Assembly (NCBI GenBank): GCA_964479595.1
Contig: CAYZMU010000002.1
Location: 90,109 to 154,108, forward strand
DNA: 64,000 bases
Direction of reading: 5' to 3'
Source: Firm-04 sp964479595
GTDB lineage: Bacteria; Bacillota; Clostridia; Oscillospirales; Ruminococcaceae
Made by a program: the position numbers and the translations under genes. The notes under the pieces are model-generated. The model was not told the origin of the DNA and ran no database searches. It saw nothing but the letters and a program-made list of their open reading frames with translations. This document shows, in pieces, positions 32,891-43,500 of this stretch (position 1 is its first letter; each line of letters opens with the position of its first letter).

Positions 32891-34135
32891 ATGAACATGG
32901 ATTTATCTGTCAATGTTGTGGGTCTGGGGTATATCGGGCTGCCGACCGCTCTGATGATGGCGTCGAGCGGGGTGCGCGTTGTCGGGACGGATTTCAAGCG
33001 CGAGGTCGTGGAGTCCCTCAAGGCGGGGAAAGTCCCGTTTCAGGAGGAAGGCATCGAGGACTTATACCAAAAGGCGTGTCAGAACGGCATAGAATTTACC
33101 ACGGAGTACCGGAAGGCGGATGTGTACATTGTCTGTGTCGCCACGCCGTACGACAGTGAATCCAAGAAGATTGACCCGGCGTATGTCATCGGGGCGGTCC
33201 GGAATGTGCTGGAAGTCTGCGAAAAAGGCTCGATTGTGGTTGTGGAGTCGACGGTCTCGCCTGGGACGCTGGACAAGTATGTGCGTCCGCTTTTCGCCGA
33301 GCGCGGGCTCACCTGCGGGACTGACGTGCATCTGGCGCACGCGCCGGAACGCATTATCCCGGGGAACATGATTTACGAACTGGGGCACAACGCGCGGACC
33401 ATCGGCGCGGACGACCGCGCTATCGGAGAGAAAATCAAATCCATTTACAGCACATTCTGCAAGGGCGACATTGAAGTCACCGACATCCGGACCGCGGAGA
33501 TGACCAAAGTTGTGGAAAACACCTTCCGCGACATCAACATCGCGTTCGCGAACGAACTTTTGCGCATCTGCCGCAGCGACGGGCTGGATGTGCAGGAAAT
33601 CATACGCATCGCGAACAAGCACCCGAGAGTGAACATTCTCTCGCCCGGTCCGGGTGTCGGCGGGCACTGCATTTCGGTGGACCCGTGGTTTCTGGTCGGG
33701 GACTACCCGGAACTCGCGCGGCTCATCAGGCAGGCGCGGCAGATTAACGACTCCATGCCCGATTATGTGCTGGAGCGTGTGAGCGACGTCGCCGGGGAAG
33801 AAAAGATAAGCTTTGACCGAATCGGGTTTTACGGGATCACGTACAAGGAGGATGTGGACGATGTGCGCGACAGCCCGACGCTGCAGCTGATTGAGAAGAT
33901 GCGCGCGCACCTTCGCGAGGCGCCCAAAACCTACGACCCGATGGTGCGGCGGCAAATCGTGCCGAACCAGTACGATGATTTTGACGAGTTTCTTCATGAT
34001 ATTGACATGATGGTAATTATGGTCGGGCACAGCCACTTGGCGCGGGAGAGCGCGAAAGTGCGGGGCAAGGCGCTGTTTGACACGCGACAGTGCGGCATCG
34101 CGTGGGATGCCTCGAATCGCGTGTATGTCCTTTAA
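32891..34135 (+). CDS. wecC: UDP-N-acetyl-D-mannosaminuronate dehydrogenase
   Basis: 414 residues, UDP-sugar dehydrogenase family. It oxidises UDP-ManNAc to UDP-ManNAcA in two NAD-dependent steps. NAD site VVGLGYIGLPTALMMA (about residues 8-23), catalytic Cys260 in GPGVGGHCISVDPWFL, a motif characteristic of WecC rather than UDP-glucose dehydrogenase, and the C-terminal GITYKEDVDDVRDSP. ATG at 32891 has AAGGAG 7 nt upstream. The matching UDP-GlcNAc 2-epimerase gene (wecB) is at 44252, so the two-step pathway is complete in this locus. Confidence 0.92.
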   Translation: MNMDLSVNVVGLGYIGLPTALMMASSGVRVVGTDFKREVVESLKAGKVPFQEEGIEDLYQKACQNGIEFTTEYRKADVYIVCVATPYDSESKKIDPAYVIGAVRNVLEVCEKGSIVVVESTVSPGTLDKYVRPLFAERGLTCGTDVHLAHAPERIIPGNMIYELGHNARTIGADDRAIGEKIKSIYSTFCKGDIEVTDIRTAEMTKVVENTFRDINIAFANELLRICRSDGLDVQEIIRIANKHPRVNILSPGPGVGGHCISVDPWFLVGDYPELARLIRQARQINDSMPDYVLERVSDVAGEEKISFDRIGFYGITYKEDVDDVRDSPTLQLIEKMRAHLREAPKTYDPMVRRQIVPNQYDDFDEFLHDIDMMVIMVGHSHLARESAKVRGKALFDTRQCGIAWDASNRVYVL

Positions 34136-35211
34136 TGGAACTTTGGCGAAAAATCCGGAATCAAAAGCTTGTCGCCTCGGCCGCGCATCTGCTCTACAGC
34201 CTGCGTGTCCGAGCCCCCGCGGACCCCGCTGACACGCGGCTGTCGTTCGCGGCGCGGCGGCAGGGCGCTGTCAAAGTCGCGTTTATCTGCGATGAGATGA
34301 CGTGGGAGGATTACCGGGGCATCTGCGAGGGGATTTTCCTGCACCCGTCCTGCTGGCGGCGCCAGCTGGCGGCGTTTGCTCCGGATTTTGTCTTCTGCGA
34401 ATCCGCGTGGTGCGGGATCGACGCCTTCCCGAATGTCTGGCGGGCGCGGATTTACAAGGACCGCAGACTGCTCTTTGAGAACCGCAAAACGCTGCTGGAG
34501 ATTCTGGATTACTGCCGTGAAAACGCGATTCCGACGGTTTTCTGGAATAAGGAAGACCCCACCTTTTTCGACGACGCGGTCTATGATTTCACCCCGACCG
34601 CGCTGCTGTTTGACACGGTCTTCACGACCGCGCGGGAGTGCGTGCCTCGCTACCGCGCGCGGGGGCACGAGCGGGTGTTTGTGCTGCCGTTCGGCGTCAG
34701 CGAGGCGTATTTTCACGTGGACGGCTCCAAAAGAGAAAAGAACTCCGCTGTGTTTTTCGGCAGCTATTTTCGCGACCTGCACACGCGCTGCGACGCGCTG
34801 GAAACGCTGCTGGACTATGTGCTCGAACAGGGGATGCGGCTGGACATTTACGACCGCAAATCCCAGAGCCCGGACGAGAAGTTCCGGTATCCGCAGAAAT
34901 ACCAGCGTTATGTCAGAGCGGCTGTCCCCTACGCGGATATTCCCGGCCTCTGCGGACGTTATGAGTACGCCGTCAATGTCAACACCGTAACCGATTCCGA
35001 AACCATGTTTTCCAGACGTCTCCTGCAGATGGCGGCCGCGGGGCTCAAAGTCCTCTCCAACCCCTTTGAGGCGGCGGGGGAGCTGAGCGGTATCAGCTGC
35101 CGCGAAATCGCGGACGGAATTGTGCTGCTGCGCGGGGAGGCGGAGCGGCTGCGCGCGGAATACAGTCTGGAGGAGCAGTTTGAGAAAATGGTCGGGCAAA
35201 TAGGAATTTGA
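34135..35211 (+). CDS. CgeB-like glycosyltransferase
   Basis: 358 residues. Resembles the CgeB/DUF3880-type glycosyltransferases: FCESAWCG, TVFWNKEDPTFFDD, DTVFTTARECVPRYRARG, VFFGSYFRDLHTR, and a C-terminal GT-B-like SETMFSRRLLQMAAAGLKVLSN. It is homologous to the N-terminal domain of the protein at 37311 (shared ESAW, FWNKEDP, YPxKYQ and MFxRRxxxxxA). Starts at the ATG overlapping the wecC stop (TAATG), so translation is coupled. Donor sugar unknown. Confidence 0.78.
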   Translation: MELWRKIRNQKLVASAAHLLYSLRVRAPADPADTRLSFAARRQGAVKVAFICDEMTWEDYRGICEGIFLHPSCWRRQLAAFAPDFVFCESAWCGIDAFPNVWRARIYKDRRLLFENRKTLLEILDYCRENAIPTVFWNKEDPTFFDDAVYDFTPTALLFDTVFTTARECVPRYRARGHERVFVLPFGVSEAYFHVDGSKREKNSAVFFGSYFRDLHTRCDALETLLDYVLEQGMRLDIYDRKSQSPDEKFRYPQKYQRYVRAAVPYADIPGLCGRYEYAVNVNTVTDSETMFSRRLLQMAAAGLKVLSNPFEAAGELSGISCREIADGIVLLRGEAERLRAEYSLEEQFEKMVGQIGI

Positions 35212-35224
35212 AAGGTCGCAATGT

Positions 35225-36025
35225 ATGATAAAATCTATTGCTTCTTGTATATCAGAGTGCTGGCACAACCGAAGACGGCTGCTGGCAGTCTCGATTTATA
35301 ATTTTAAATTTCAGTTTAATCAGACAAAATTAAATTTGATTTGGGCAATCCTGAATCCCTTGCTGCAGGCACTGACTTACTGGTTCGTTTTTCATATCGG
35401 AATGCGCACCAATTCCCCCGTAGACGGAGTTTCCTACCTGACATGGATGCTGACGGGGCTGCTCCCGTGGTTTTACATCTCCTTCGTTTTGCAGAGCGGG
35501 GTGAACAGCATTGTCGTGGCGCGCGGTATCATTTGCAATATGGCGTATCCGACAAGCATCATACCGGTCTGCACAGTCCTCACAGAATTCATCTCACATC
35601 TCTTTTTTATGGCAGTTCTTATCGCAATTCAGCTGGTGTCCGGTGTAAGATACGGGCTCCAAACGTTCGGCGTTTTGTACTATATGGTCGCGGGCAGCAT
35701 CTTTCTGACCGGCTTTACATTTTTGTTTTCTACTATTACGGTCTATTTCCGGGATATGCAGAAATTCATGGCACTGATCGTGAAGCTTCTGTTTTTTATT
35801 ACGCCCATCTGCTGGGTCAATCAAGGAGAACTTATGGAAAGTATTCAGAAGTGGAATCCATTGACATATATCATTGAAGGATATCGCAGTACAATGCTTT
35901 ACAACGAATTATTTCCGCAAACCGCGTTTCAGCACGGGTATTTCTGGCTTCTGACGCTGCTGATGCTCGTAGTCGGCATTCACTTGCATATGAAGCTCAG
36001 AAGTGGGTTTGTAGATGTTCTGTAG
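35225..36025 (+). CDS. ABC-2 polysaccharide/teichoic-acid exporter permease (first system)
   Basis: 266 residues, six transmembrane helices, ABC-2 permease of the TagG/Wzm type. Family landmarks: YNFKFQFNQTKLNLIWAILNPLLQALTYWFVF, a WMLTGLLPWFYIS segment, and YFRDMQKFMALIVKLLFFITPICW near the fifth helix. Exports a lipid-linked glycan with the ATPase encoded 14 nt downstream. Base composition here is lower in GC than the preceding genes. Confidence 0.88.
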   Translation: MIKSIASCISECWHNRRRLLAVSIYNFKFQFNQTKLNLIWAILNPLLQALTYWFVFHIGMRTNSPVDGVSYLTWMLTGLLPWFYISFVLQSGVNSIVVARGIICNMAYPTSIIPVCTVLTEFISHLFFMAVLIAIQLVSGVRYGLQTFGVLYYMVAGSIFLTGFTFLFSTITVYFRDMQKFMALIVKLLFFITPICWVNQGELMESIQKWNPLTYIIEGYRSTMLYNELFPQTAFQHGYFWLLTLLMLVVGIHLHMKLRSGFVDVL

Positions 36026-36039
36026 AGGAGGCGATTTGC

Positions 36040-36903
36040 TTGGATCTCGCCATTGAGTGCAGCCATCTTTCAAAAACCTACTCGGTCGGCGGCACATTAT
36101 CGCAGCGCGTGAAATTGATGTTCGGGAAAAACAAGGGAGCATTTACACACAGTGTTCTAACGGATATCAATCTGACTGTCCAAAAGGGGGAAATTATCGG
36201 CCTTATCGGAATGAACGGATCTGGAAAATCCACGCTTTCGCGCATTATCGCAGGTATCACGGCACCCAGTTGCGGAACCATACGCAGAGACGGCGAGGTC
36301 AATATGCTGTCCGCGAGTACGGGACTGAATCCCTACATGACAGGGATGGAGAACATTAAATACAAATGCCTTCTGATGGGGATGGATAAAAAAGAAACGG
36401 AACGACTGATACCCGATATTGTTTCGTTTGCGGATCTGGGGGCATATATCGATTATCCCCTGCGCACTTATTCGAGCGGAATGCGCGCGAGGCTGGGGTT
36501 TTCGGTTTCTGTTTTCATTCTTCCCGATATCCTTATCGTGGACGAAGCGCTTTCTGTGGGTGATATGGGGTTCGCGGCGAAGTGCACGGAGAAAATGAAC
36601 GAACTGAAAGCGCAGAAAAGAACGATTATTTATGTGAGCCATGCCGTAACATCCATGCAGGGGTTTTGCGATAAAATTCTCTGGCTCAATCAAGGAAAAG
36701 TTGTGGCGTACGATAAGCCGGAATATTTAATTATGCCATACTGTGCGTTCGCGAGGGAGTTTGCCGCAATGACAAATGATGAGAGGGAAAACTTCAGCCC
36801 GGACGTCTCAGAGTATCAGAAAAAATATCTGAAGCCGGAAGTTTGGGAGGAAATTCATGAAAGAGACACAGCAGCGGGCGGGCGCGACACAGCGGGAGAA
36901 TGA
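36040..36903 (+). CDS. ABC exporter ATPase, TagH/Wzt type (first system)
   Basis: 287 residues. Walker A GMNGSGKS (57-64), signature YSSGMRARLGFS, Walker B ILIVDEALSVGD and switch His in YVSHAV. The extra C-terminal 40 residues are short and lack the lectin-like domain found in Wzt proteins that recognise a chain terminator. TTG at 36040 has GAGGAGG 8 nt upstream. Its 3' end overlaps the next gene by 47 nt. Confidence 0.88.
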   Translation: MDLAIECSHLSKTYSVGGTLSQRVKLMFGKNKGAFTHSVLTDINLTVQKGEIIGLIGMNGSGKSTLSRIIAGITAPSCGTIRRDGEVNMLSASTGLNPYMTGMENIKYKCLLMGMDKKETERLIPDIVSFADLGAYIDYPLRTYSSGMRARLGFSVSVFILPDILIVDEALSVGDMGFAAKCTEKMNELKAQKRTIIYVSHAVTSMQGFCDKILWLNQGKVVAYDKPEYLIMPYCAFAREFAAMTNDERENFSPDVSEYQKKYLKPEVWEEIHERDTAAGGRDTAGE

Positions 36904-37294
36904 ATATGCCGCCGCGATTCTGGCCGTTTCGAATCAATGTGACTACTTTGCCGCGCAGTATGAGCAGCTGCGGCTGCAGGTAGACGATCTGGTCAATCAA
37001 AGCGGCGGGAACAGCCAGCAGCAGGGAATCGGGCAGATTCAGAGACAAATGGACGTATTGCGTGAGCAGACGGAAACGCTAAGCCGGTTTTTGTGGAACA
37101 CACTTGACGTAAACGACTGTCTGACCAAAGAACTGGAGGCACAGGAGAAAATCTGCGCAAGACAGAAACTGCAGCTTGGCTGCCTTGAGGCGCAGAACCG
37201 GCGCTACCGCAGAGCTATTGACAGAGTGACGGGAACATGGTATGGAAAAATCGCGCTGAAAGCATACCATTTCCTGCAGAGAAAGAATGCATAG
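36857..37294 (+). CDS. Coiled-coil protein of the glycan locus
   Basis: 145 residues, rich in Gln, Glu and Leu, with two coiled-coil stretches (about 15-55 and 65-120). Ends in YGKIALKAYHFLQRKNA, a basic amphipathic tail of a kind also seen at the C-termini of methyltransferase/glycosyltransferase proteins in glycan loci. No catalytic motif. ATG at 36857 follows GGGAGGAAATTC. It overlaps the ATPase gene by 47 nt and so is translationally coupled; it may act as a chain-length or complex scaffold (speculative). Confidence 0.65.
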   Translation: MKETQQRAGATQRENEYAAAILAVSNQCDYFAAQYEQLRLQVDDLVNQSGGNSQQQGIGQIQRQMDVLREQTETLSRFLWNTLDVNDCLTKELEAQEKICARQKLQLGCLEAQNRRYRRAIDRVTGTWYGKIALKAYHFLQRKNA

Positions 37295-37310
37295 TTACAG
37301 GGAGGATGTT

Positions 37311-40300
37311 ATGGATTACAGGCTAACGGAATGGCGCAGACAGCGTGAGGAGATCATTCAATGGCTCAATGAGAACGGATTCCCTCAAAAATCCGGATCC
37401 GGAAATGACGAAGTCGGGGCAGAATTCTTTGAGCAACCGGGGGACATTGGCCTACAGAACCTGAAAGTCGCAGCTATTATGGACCCGTTCACGCTGGCAT
37501 GCTATGCGCCCGAATGCCAGCTGCTGGAGCTGACGCCTGCGCACTGGAAGGAGGAAATAGAAACCTTTCGCCCACATATGCTCTTTATCGAATCGGCGTG
37601 GCGGGGAAAAGACGGCTTGTGGACACGTAAAATTGACCGCTACAGCGAAGAGCTGGAGGCACTGACCACACACGCGAGAGAATGGAAGATACCGATTGTT
37701 TTCTGGAATAAGGAAGACCCAAGATATACTGATACTTTTATGCTCGCTGCAAGCTATGCGGATGTGGTGTTCACCACAGATATTGATTGTGTCGTCAGAT
37801 ACAAGGCCGAACTGGGGCATGATCGTGTTTACCATCTCCATTTCGGAGCGCAGCCCCGACTGCATAATCCGATTGAGAAAGTTGACCGCGAGGATAAATT
37901 CTGCTTCGCGGGGGCGTACTATCACAAATACAAAGAGCGCTCGGAAGTGTTTGACGCGTTTTCGGATGTGTTCGCCGAGCGCAAAGGTCTGGCTGTCTAC
38001 GACCGCAATTACCCCAATCCGCCCCCGGAATATGCCTTTCCCGCGAAATATCAGAAGTACATTTTAGGTTCCCTGCCGCCGGAACAGATTGACATCGCGT
38101 ATAAGGGCTATCTGTACGGCGTAAACATGAATTCCATCAGCCAGTCTCAGTCCATGTTCGCCAGAAGGGTATTTGAACTGCTCGCCTCTGATACGGTGGT
38201 TGCAGGCAATTTCGCGCGGGGGCTCAAGAACTACTTCGGGGATCTTACCATCAGCACAAATGACGTCAAGACCTTGGAAGCCTATCTTGACCGCTTCTGT
38301 GCTGATGAAACGTCTCTGAGAAAATATCGCCTCGCGGGACTGCGCAAAGTCCTCTCTGAAGACCTCTACGAGGACAGGCTGGGCTATATCACCGAGAAGG
38401 TGTTCGGCAAAAACATGAAGCGCGCCCTGCCGGGAATCACCGTAATAGCGGACGTCGAAACCGCGGGAGAAGCGGATCGAATCGAGAAAATGTTTCGCTC
38501 GCAGAGCTACGAAAAAAAGAAGCTGCTGCTGACTGCGCGGCGCGGACAGGACGAAACGGTAAGAATCGGCAGCGAGGATCGCGACAAATGGTATGCCGTC
38601 TTTGACGCGCGTGACTGGTACGGGAAAAATTATCTCACAGACCTTGCCCTCGCGACGAGATACACAGAATCGGAAGTCATCGGCAAGGCAGCTTTCTATC
38701 AGAACATGGACGACGGTTTGATTCTGGAGAACGCGGGGGCGCGGTATACCCTCGGTGGCGCTGTAAATATCCGAAGAGGCATCGTGAAAGGCAAACTGCT
38801 TCAAGGGAAAACCATTGCGGAAGCGGCGCGCACGGGCGAATGGGAATCGACGGATCTGCTGAGCATTGACGAATTCAATTACTGTGCGGACTGGCGCGGG
38901 GAAAGCTGCCCGGAGACGGAAGATCTGGAGATAAGTGACCAGGGCCTGCCGCTGGGGGAGATTGAACGGGCTGCGGAGAGCATCGAAGCCCCGAAAGCGG
39001 AAGAAGGCGTTCTGCGATTCATGGGCGCGGAACTTGTGGGGGCCTGTTCCTCGAAAAAGAAGACCGTCACATTTACGGAATCCGGCTCCGAGATGAAGAT
39101 CGAAAGCACATTGCCACCTAAACAGCACGAGTATTTCTATTTTACGGAGAAGCAATTCGAGGTTGAGCCGTGGGTGCAGGATTCCAAATTGGCGGTGCGT
39201 TTTCGCGGGAATGGCGATCTCGAGATAATTTGCGTGCTCATTTGCTATGATGGGGACCAAAAGAAACTCGAGCCCGTTTTCCCAAAGCTGAATATACGGG
39301 AATCCGTGACACTGCCGGAGGGGACAAAAACCATTGTGCCGGGGATACGTGTCAAAGGAACCGGCACGGCTGCCATACAAGATATTGTAATCGGTGGCAC
39401 AACTGATACAGGCGACAATCCAGTCTTTTTGTCGCGCTCTGAGGTGATGGTTCTCACCAATCACTATCCCTCCGCAGACAATCTTTACAGGAATATGTTT
39501 GTTCATAAAAGGATCGCTTCCTACAAGGAAAGCGGGATGATCTGCGACGTCATGATGATGAACCCTTACGCGAAAGAATGCTGGCGGGAATTTGAGGGTA
39601 TCAACGTCATAGAGACAAAAGGCGCGAAACTGCTTGACGTCTTGGAAAGCGGGGATGTCAAAACCATTTGTGTGCATTTCCTCGACAGAGAAATGTGGGA
39701 AATGCTGAAGGGTTATCTCTCTCAGATTCGCCTGATTATCTGGCTCCACGGAGCTGAGATTCAGCCCTGGTGGCGAAGGGAATACAATTTCAAAACCAAA
39801 AGCGAACTGGAAGAGGGCAAAAAGCAGTCAGAAATTCGGATGCAGTTTTGGAACGAGGTTTTTGAGACCGCCGGAGAGCACAGCAATATTACGTTTGTGT
39901 TTGTTTCTCACTACTTCGCGAATGAGGTCATGAGCGACTACAAAATCACGCTCCCCCCCGAACAGTACAGGATTATTCACAACTTGATCGACACGGAGAT
40001 GTTTCGCTATATTCCTCGTGACGCGGAGGACAGAAAGAAAATCCTGACAATAAAATCCTTTTCATCGGCGGTTTACGCAAATGATTTGACTATGAAAGGC
40101 ATTCTGGAATTGTCGAAGCGTCCGTGCTTTGGCGACTTGGAAATTGATATTTACGGAGACGGAAATTTATTTGATAAGGTTAACCAGCCTCTCAAAAAAT
40201 TCCCCAACGTTCATCTGCACAAAACCTTCCTGACTGCGAAGGAGATTGCTAAGATCCACAAAACGCATGGCGTATATATCGCGACAACACGTTCAGACAC

Positions 40301-40586
40301 TCAGGGTGTCTCCAGGGACGAGGCTATGTCTTCCGGGTTGGTACCAATCGTTAGCAACTGCACGGCAATTCCGGAATTCGTGGACGACACGTGCGGGATC
40401 CTGATTCCTGCGGAAAGCTATGTCGAAATCGCGGACGCTATCGAACGGCTTTACAATGATCCCGAACTTTTTCTGGGACTTTCCGAAAGCGCCGCAAAAC
40501 GCGTGAGAAACCAGACCTCCAAAGAGTTCACGATTGATAAGGAGATCGCATTGATTGAGGGGATGTGTAAAGGAAATGCAAAATGA
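37311..40586 (+). CDS. Multidomain glycosyltransferase: CgeB-like plus GT4
   Basis: 1091 residues. Residues about 40-355 are a CgeB-like glycosyltransferase (ESAWRG, IVFWNKEDP, VVFTTDIDCV, MFARRVFELLASDTVV). A middle part (about 385-530) looks like a second degenerate GT2-type region, followed by a beta-sandwich region (about 560-705). The C-terminus (about 715-1085) is a GT4 enzyme with FVSHYFANEV, IDIYGDG, RSDTQGVSRDEAMSSGLVPIVSN and GILIP. It could add two sugars in succession. ATG at 37311 has GGAGG about 7 nt upstream. Confidence 0.8.
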   Translation: MDYRLTEWRRQREEIIQWLNENGFPQKSGSGNDEVGAEFFEQPGDIGLQNLKVAAIMDPFTLACYAPECQLLELTPAHWKEEIETFRPHMLFIESAWRGKDGLWTRKIDRYSEELEALTTHAREWKIPIVFWNKEDPRYTDTFMLAASYADVVFTTDIDCVVRYKAELGHDRVYHLHFGAQPRLHNPIEKVDREDKFCFAGAYYHKYKERSEVFDAFSDVFAERKGLAVYDRNYPNPPPEYAFPAKYQKYILGSLPPEQIDIAYKGYLYGVNMNSISQSQSMFARRVFELLASDTVVAGNFARGLKNYFGDLTISTNDVKTLEAYLDRFCADETSLRKYRLAGLRKVLSEDLYEDRLGYITEKVFGKNMKRALPGITVIADVETAGEADRIEKMFRSQSYEKKKLLLTARRGQDETVRIGSEDRDKWYAVFDARDWYGKNYLTDLALATRYTESEVIGKAAFYQNMDDGLILENAGARYTLGGAVNIRRGIVKGKLLQGKTIAEAARTGEWESTDLLSIDEFNYCADWRGESCPETEDLEISDQGLPLGEIERAAESIEAPKAEEGVLRFMGAELVGACSSKKKTVTFTESGSEMKIESTLPPKQHEYFYFTEKQFEVEPWVQDSKLAVRFRGNGDLEIICVLICYDGDQKKLEPVFPKLNIRESVTLPEGTKTIVPGIRVKGTGTAAIQDIVIGGTTDTGDNPVFLSRSEVMVLTNHYPSADNLYRNMFVHKRIASYKESGMICDVMMMNPYAKECWREFEGINVIETKGAKLLDVLESGDVKTICVHFLDREMWEMLKGYLSQIRLIIWLHGAEIQPWWRREYNFKTKSELEEGKKQSEIRMQFWNEVFETAGEHSNITFVFVSHYFANEVMSDYKITLPPEQYRIIHNLIDTEMFRYIPRDAEDRKKILTIKSFSSAVYANDLTMKGILELSKRPCFGDLEIDIYGDGNLFDKVNQPLKKFPNVHLHKTFLTAKEIAKIHKTHGVYIATTRSDTQGVSRDEAMSSGLVPIVSNCTAIPEFVDDTCGILIPAESYVEIADAIERLYNDPELFLGLSESAAKRVRNQTSKEFTIDKEIALIEGMCKGNAK

Positions 40587-43500
40587 AGTTTTGAAAGAGC
40601 CACAACTGTCAGTGGAGGTTTCTCTCTTAACCAATCGGCTGATGTGTAAAATCACGCAAAACTTTGCGATCGATGCGGAGTATTTCTATTACTTGATCAA
40701 GGATGGGACTGTTATTGATCGCATCGGCTGGACGAGAAAGTCGGAATACGAATGGGAATTGTCAGAAGCCGGTGTTTATCAAGTGCAAGGCTATGCCAAA
40801 GCGAATAACATAAAGCTGTTTGACAAAAGTCTTTCGACTTTCTATATACCAAGTCGGTGTGTGATGAAAACTCCGGACTTGCTGAAACAAATCGCGAGGG
40901 AAGAAAACATAGAAACCGTTCAGGACGCGGACTATATGATTTTGGATCCTGTCGAAATCCTGAGAGAGTTCGATATAGACTCCCCATGTGACACGGAGCG
41001 GCTTCGGGAAGAAATCTGCGCGCTTCTGGACAGCATTGAGGTACCGGTTTACCTGATTGTGTGGGACGCGGGATGCAGCAGGGTTGCAAACAGTCCCCTA
41101 TATTGGCTTCTTGAAGAATGCTGGCATATCTGCAGAACACACCCGCGCGCGACGGTCATTGAGAAAAAAATCCCGTTTCATGTTGAAAAATATGTTTGGA
41201 ACATTCAGGATCTGATAGGGCATATGTATAGCGAGCGGAAGGCGCAGGTAAGCGAAGTGCTGAGAGAGATCGTGCTGGACAGTGAAACCTGGGAAATGCA
41301 CGAGTATATGCCGGAGGCAGAACTGTGCGGCAATGTCATTTCTGCTGAGATCCACCTGAAAACGATTCTTCCGTCTGACTCCTTCGCGGCATATCTGATA
41401 AAAGACAGAACTATAGTAGTGGATAAAACTGGCTACGACAAGGGAACCTCTTTTTCGTTCAGTGTAAAAGAAAGCGGGACATACTATATTCAGTTTTTTA
41501 TGAAGCGTTATGGGCGTGTCGTCGCACCAAAGACGCTCCCTTTGTTCTACGGGGGAGAACACCCAGGCGAAGCCTTCGAGGCGTTTTTGGCGCAATCAGA
41601 GAAGGACGAGGGAGAACTGTTCGCGTCTGATTTGAAATATTTTGCGCCACACGCTCCATATGCTGATTTTGTCGTCCTTTGTGAGAAAAGTGCACGTTCT
41701 GAAGTAAAATATCTTCATGGTTGTTTCAAGAGGGAAGAGCTTTCTCTGGGAGAAAGCTCTATTCGTATATTTTCCACGAATGAACCCCTGTGTATGGAGA
41801 ATGGCAGAAATATCTATTTTTCCGGGAATCTGCTGTATGAACATAAGTACCGCATGGGAAAGCGAGATTTGGAAGGCCTGCAAAATCTGGAGCTTGCAGG
41901 ACTTTCAGGGCGTTTCTGCTATATCGATGTGCAGGAAGACAGAATGATTCTGGGAACGGATTACATCGCAAACCAGAGATGGTATTACTATCAGGATGCC
42001 CACAGAATCGTCATATCCAATAGCTACCATCTTCTTTTGCTGACGTTGAGAAAATTGGAAGTCAGTCTTAGGCTGGATACCCAAAAGGCTATGGTCACAC
42101 TGTCCGCCGTTCAGCTTCAATTTCTGGCGCAAAACTTCTCGCGCCAAATGGACATTCAGAATATCACGCAGCTCACACCGGATGAATTCATCGAACTCGA
42201 CAGCACTGGCTTTCATGTTCTGCAATCCGAAGCGGGAAAGGACCTTTGTGACGCCACGCCGTATCATGAAAGCGACTATCAACAGCTTCTGCAAAGCATA
42301 AAAGATGAACTGCTTGAAAACGCAAGGGACACGATTTTTGATTCCCGTTTTCATGATGTGGTTTTAGACTTAACGGGTGGACTGGACAGCAGATTGGTTT
42401 TCGCGATTGCTACCAACATTTATGGGGCACGCGAAAAAATAAAAATTCACACGCAGGATGTGAAGGGAAGCAAGGACTTGGAAATAGCCGCGCGAATAAA
42501 CAACGCATATGGATTTTCATATGATGACCTTCCGGAATCTGTTGAAAACATTTCGCTCGATTACGCGGACCAGCTGGGCAGAAGTTATTACTTGGGTCTG
42601 TATTACACAAGGGGGGTTGTCCTTCACGCGAGTGGTCAAAGCGACAGAGCACATCTTTTTGGAGGCTATGGCGAGGCGTATGGACGCCCAATATATGCAA
42701 GAAAATTTTTTCAGACACATCTGCAGTCTATCAAAAAAACAGAAGTGTTTGTGAAAGCTCTGTTTCATGAATATGCGGATTATTTTCTGGGCTATGGGAA
42801 GGCTTTTCGTGACAGTTTCGTACGGCGGGTATCCGAGGAGCTGGAACAAATTCCAGGTCTCTCCATGCTCGAAAAACTGGAGAGGTTTTATCTGTTTTAC
42901 AGAAACAGCTACCACTTCAATCCGGCTAACACAAGGTTAGAAGAGAATTATTTAGGCGTCCTGCAGTCCAGAGAGGCGTTAAGGACTTATCATCGCTCTT
43001 TCATCGCGCATAGCGGCATCCGATTTCAACTTGACATGATAGGCACACTGAACCCACTTTTGTTGAGTTTCCCGTTTGACTTTGATAAGGACGATGCGGA
43101 TCGCATAGCACTGTCCAAAGAGAGAATTCATGACGCGCGACTGGATACGCGATGCGATTTATCCGAATGGGAGACGAGCAGAAAAAGAAAGAAAATTGAA
43201 ATAGTGGGGGATAGATCTGAGGCGGATAATCTGCGGCTGAGTCATATTCATGAAATCACATACCAAAGTCTTATGAGAAATTTTCGCATACTGATGCAGC
43301 AAGAGCCGGATTTGGCAAGGGAAGTCGGGGCAGTCCTTTACGATACGCTCTCTCACTTGAGTGTGGACGACAAAAGAGTAGTATATTGGTATAATAAAGT
43401 CACTTCCTTAATGGACCAAAGCAATCTTATCCACAGTACAATTGCTATGGACTTATTCGGAAATGCGGAAACGGGGCAGAGCGGCAGGACGGTCGCTTTC

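Noticed and set aside
36857..37294. Coiled-coil protein as a Wzz-type chain-length regulator
   Set aside because: It has no transmembrane segments, which Wzz proteins require.
38064..39749. 561-residue open frame on the minus strand
   Set aside because: Antisense to the large glycosyltransferase gene, whose frame carries recognisable domains; composition is that of a mirror frame.
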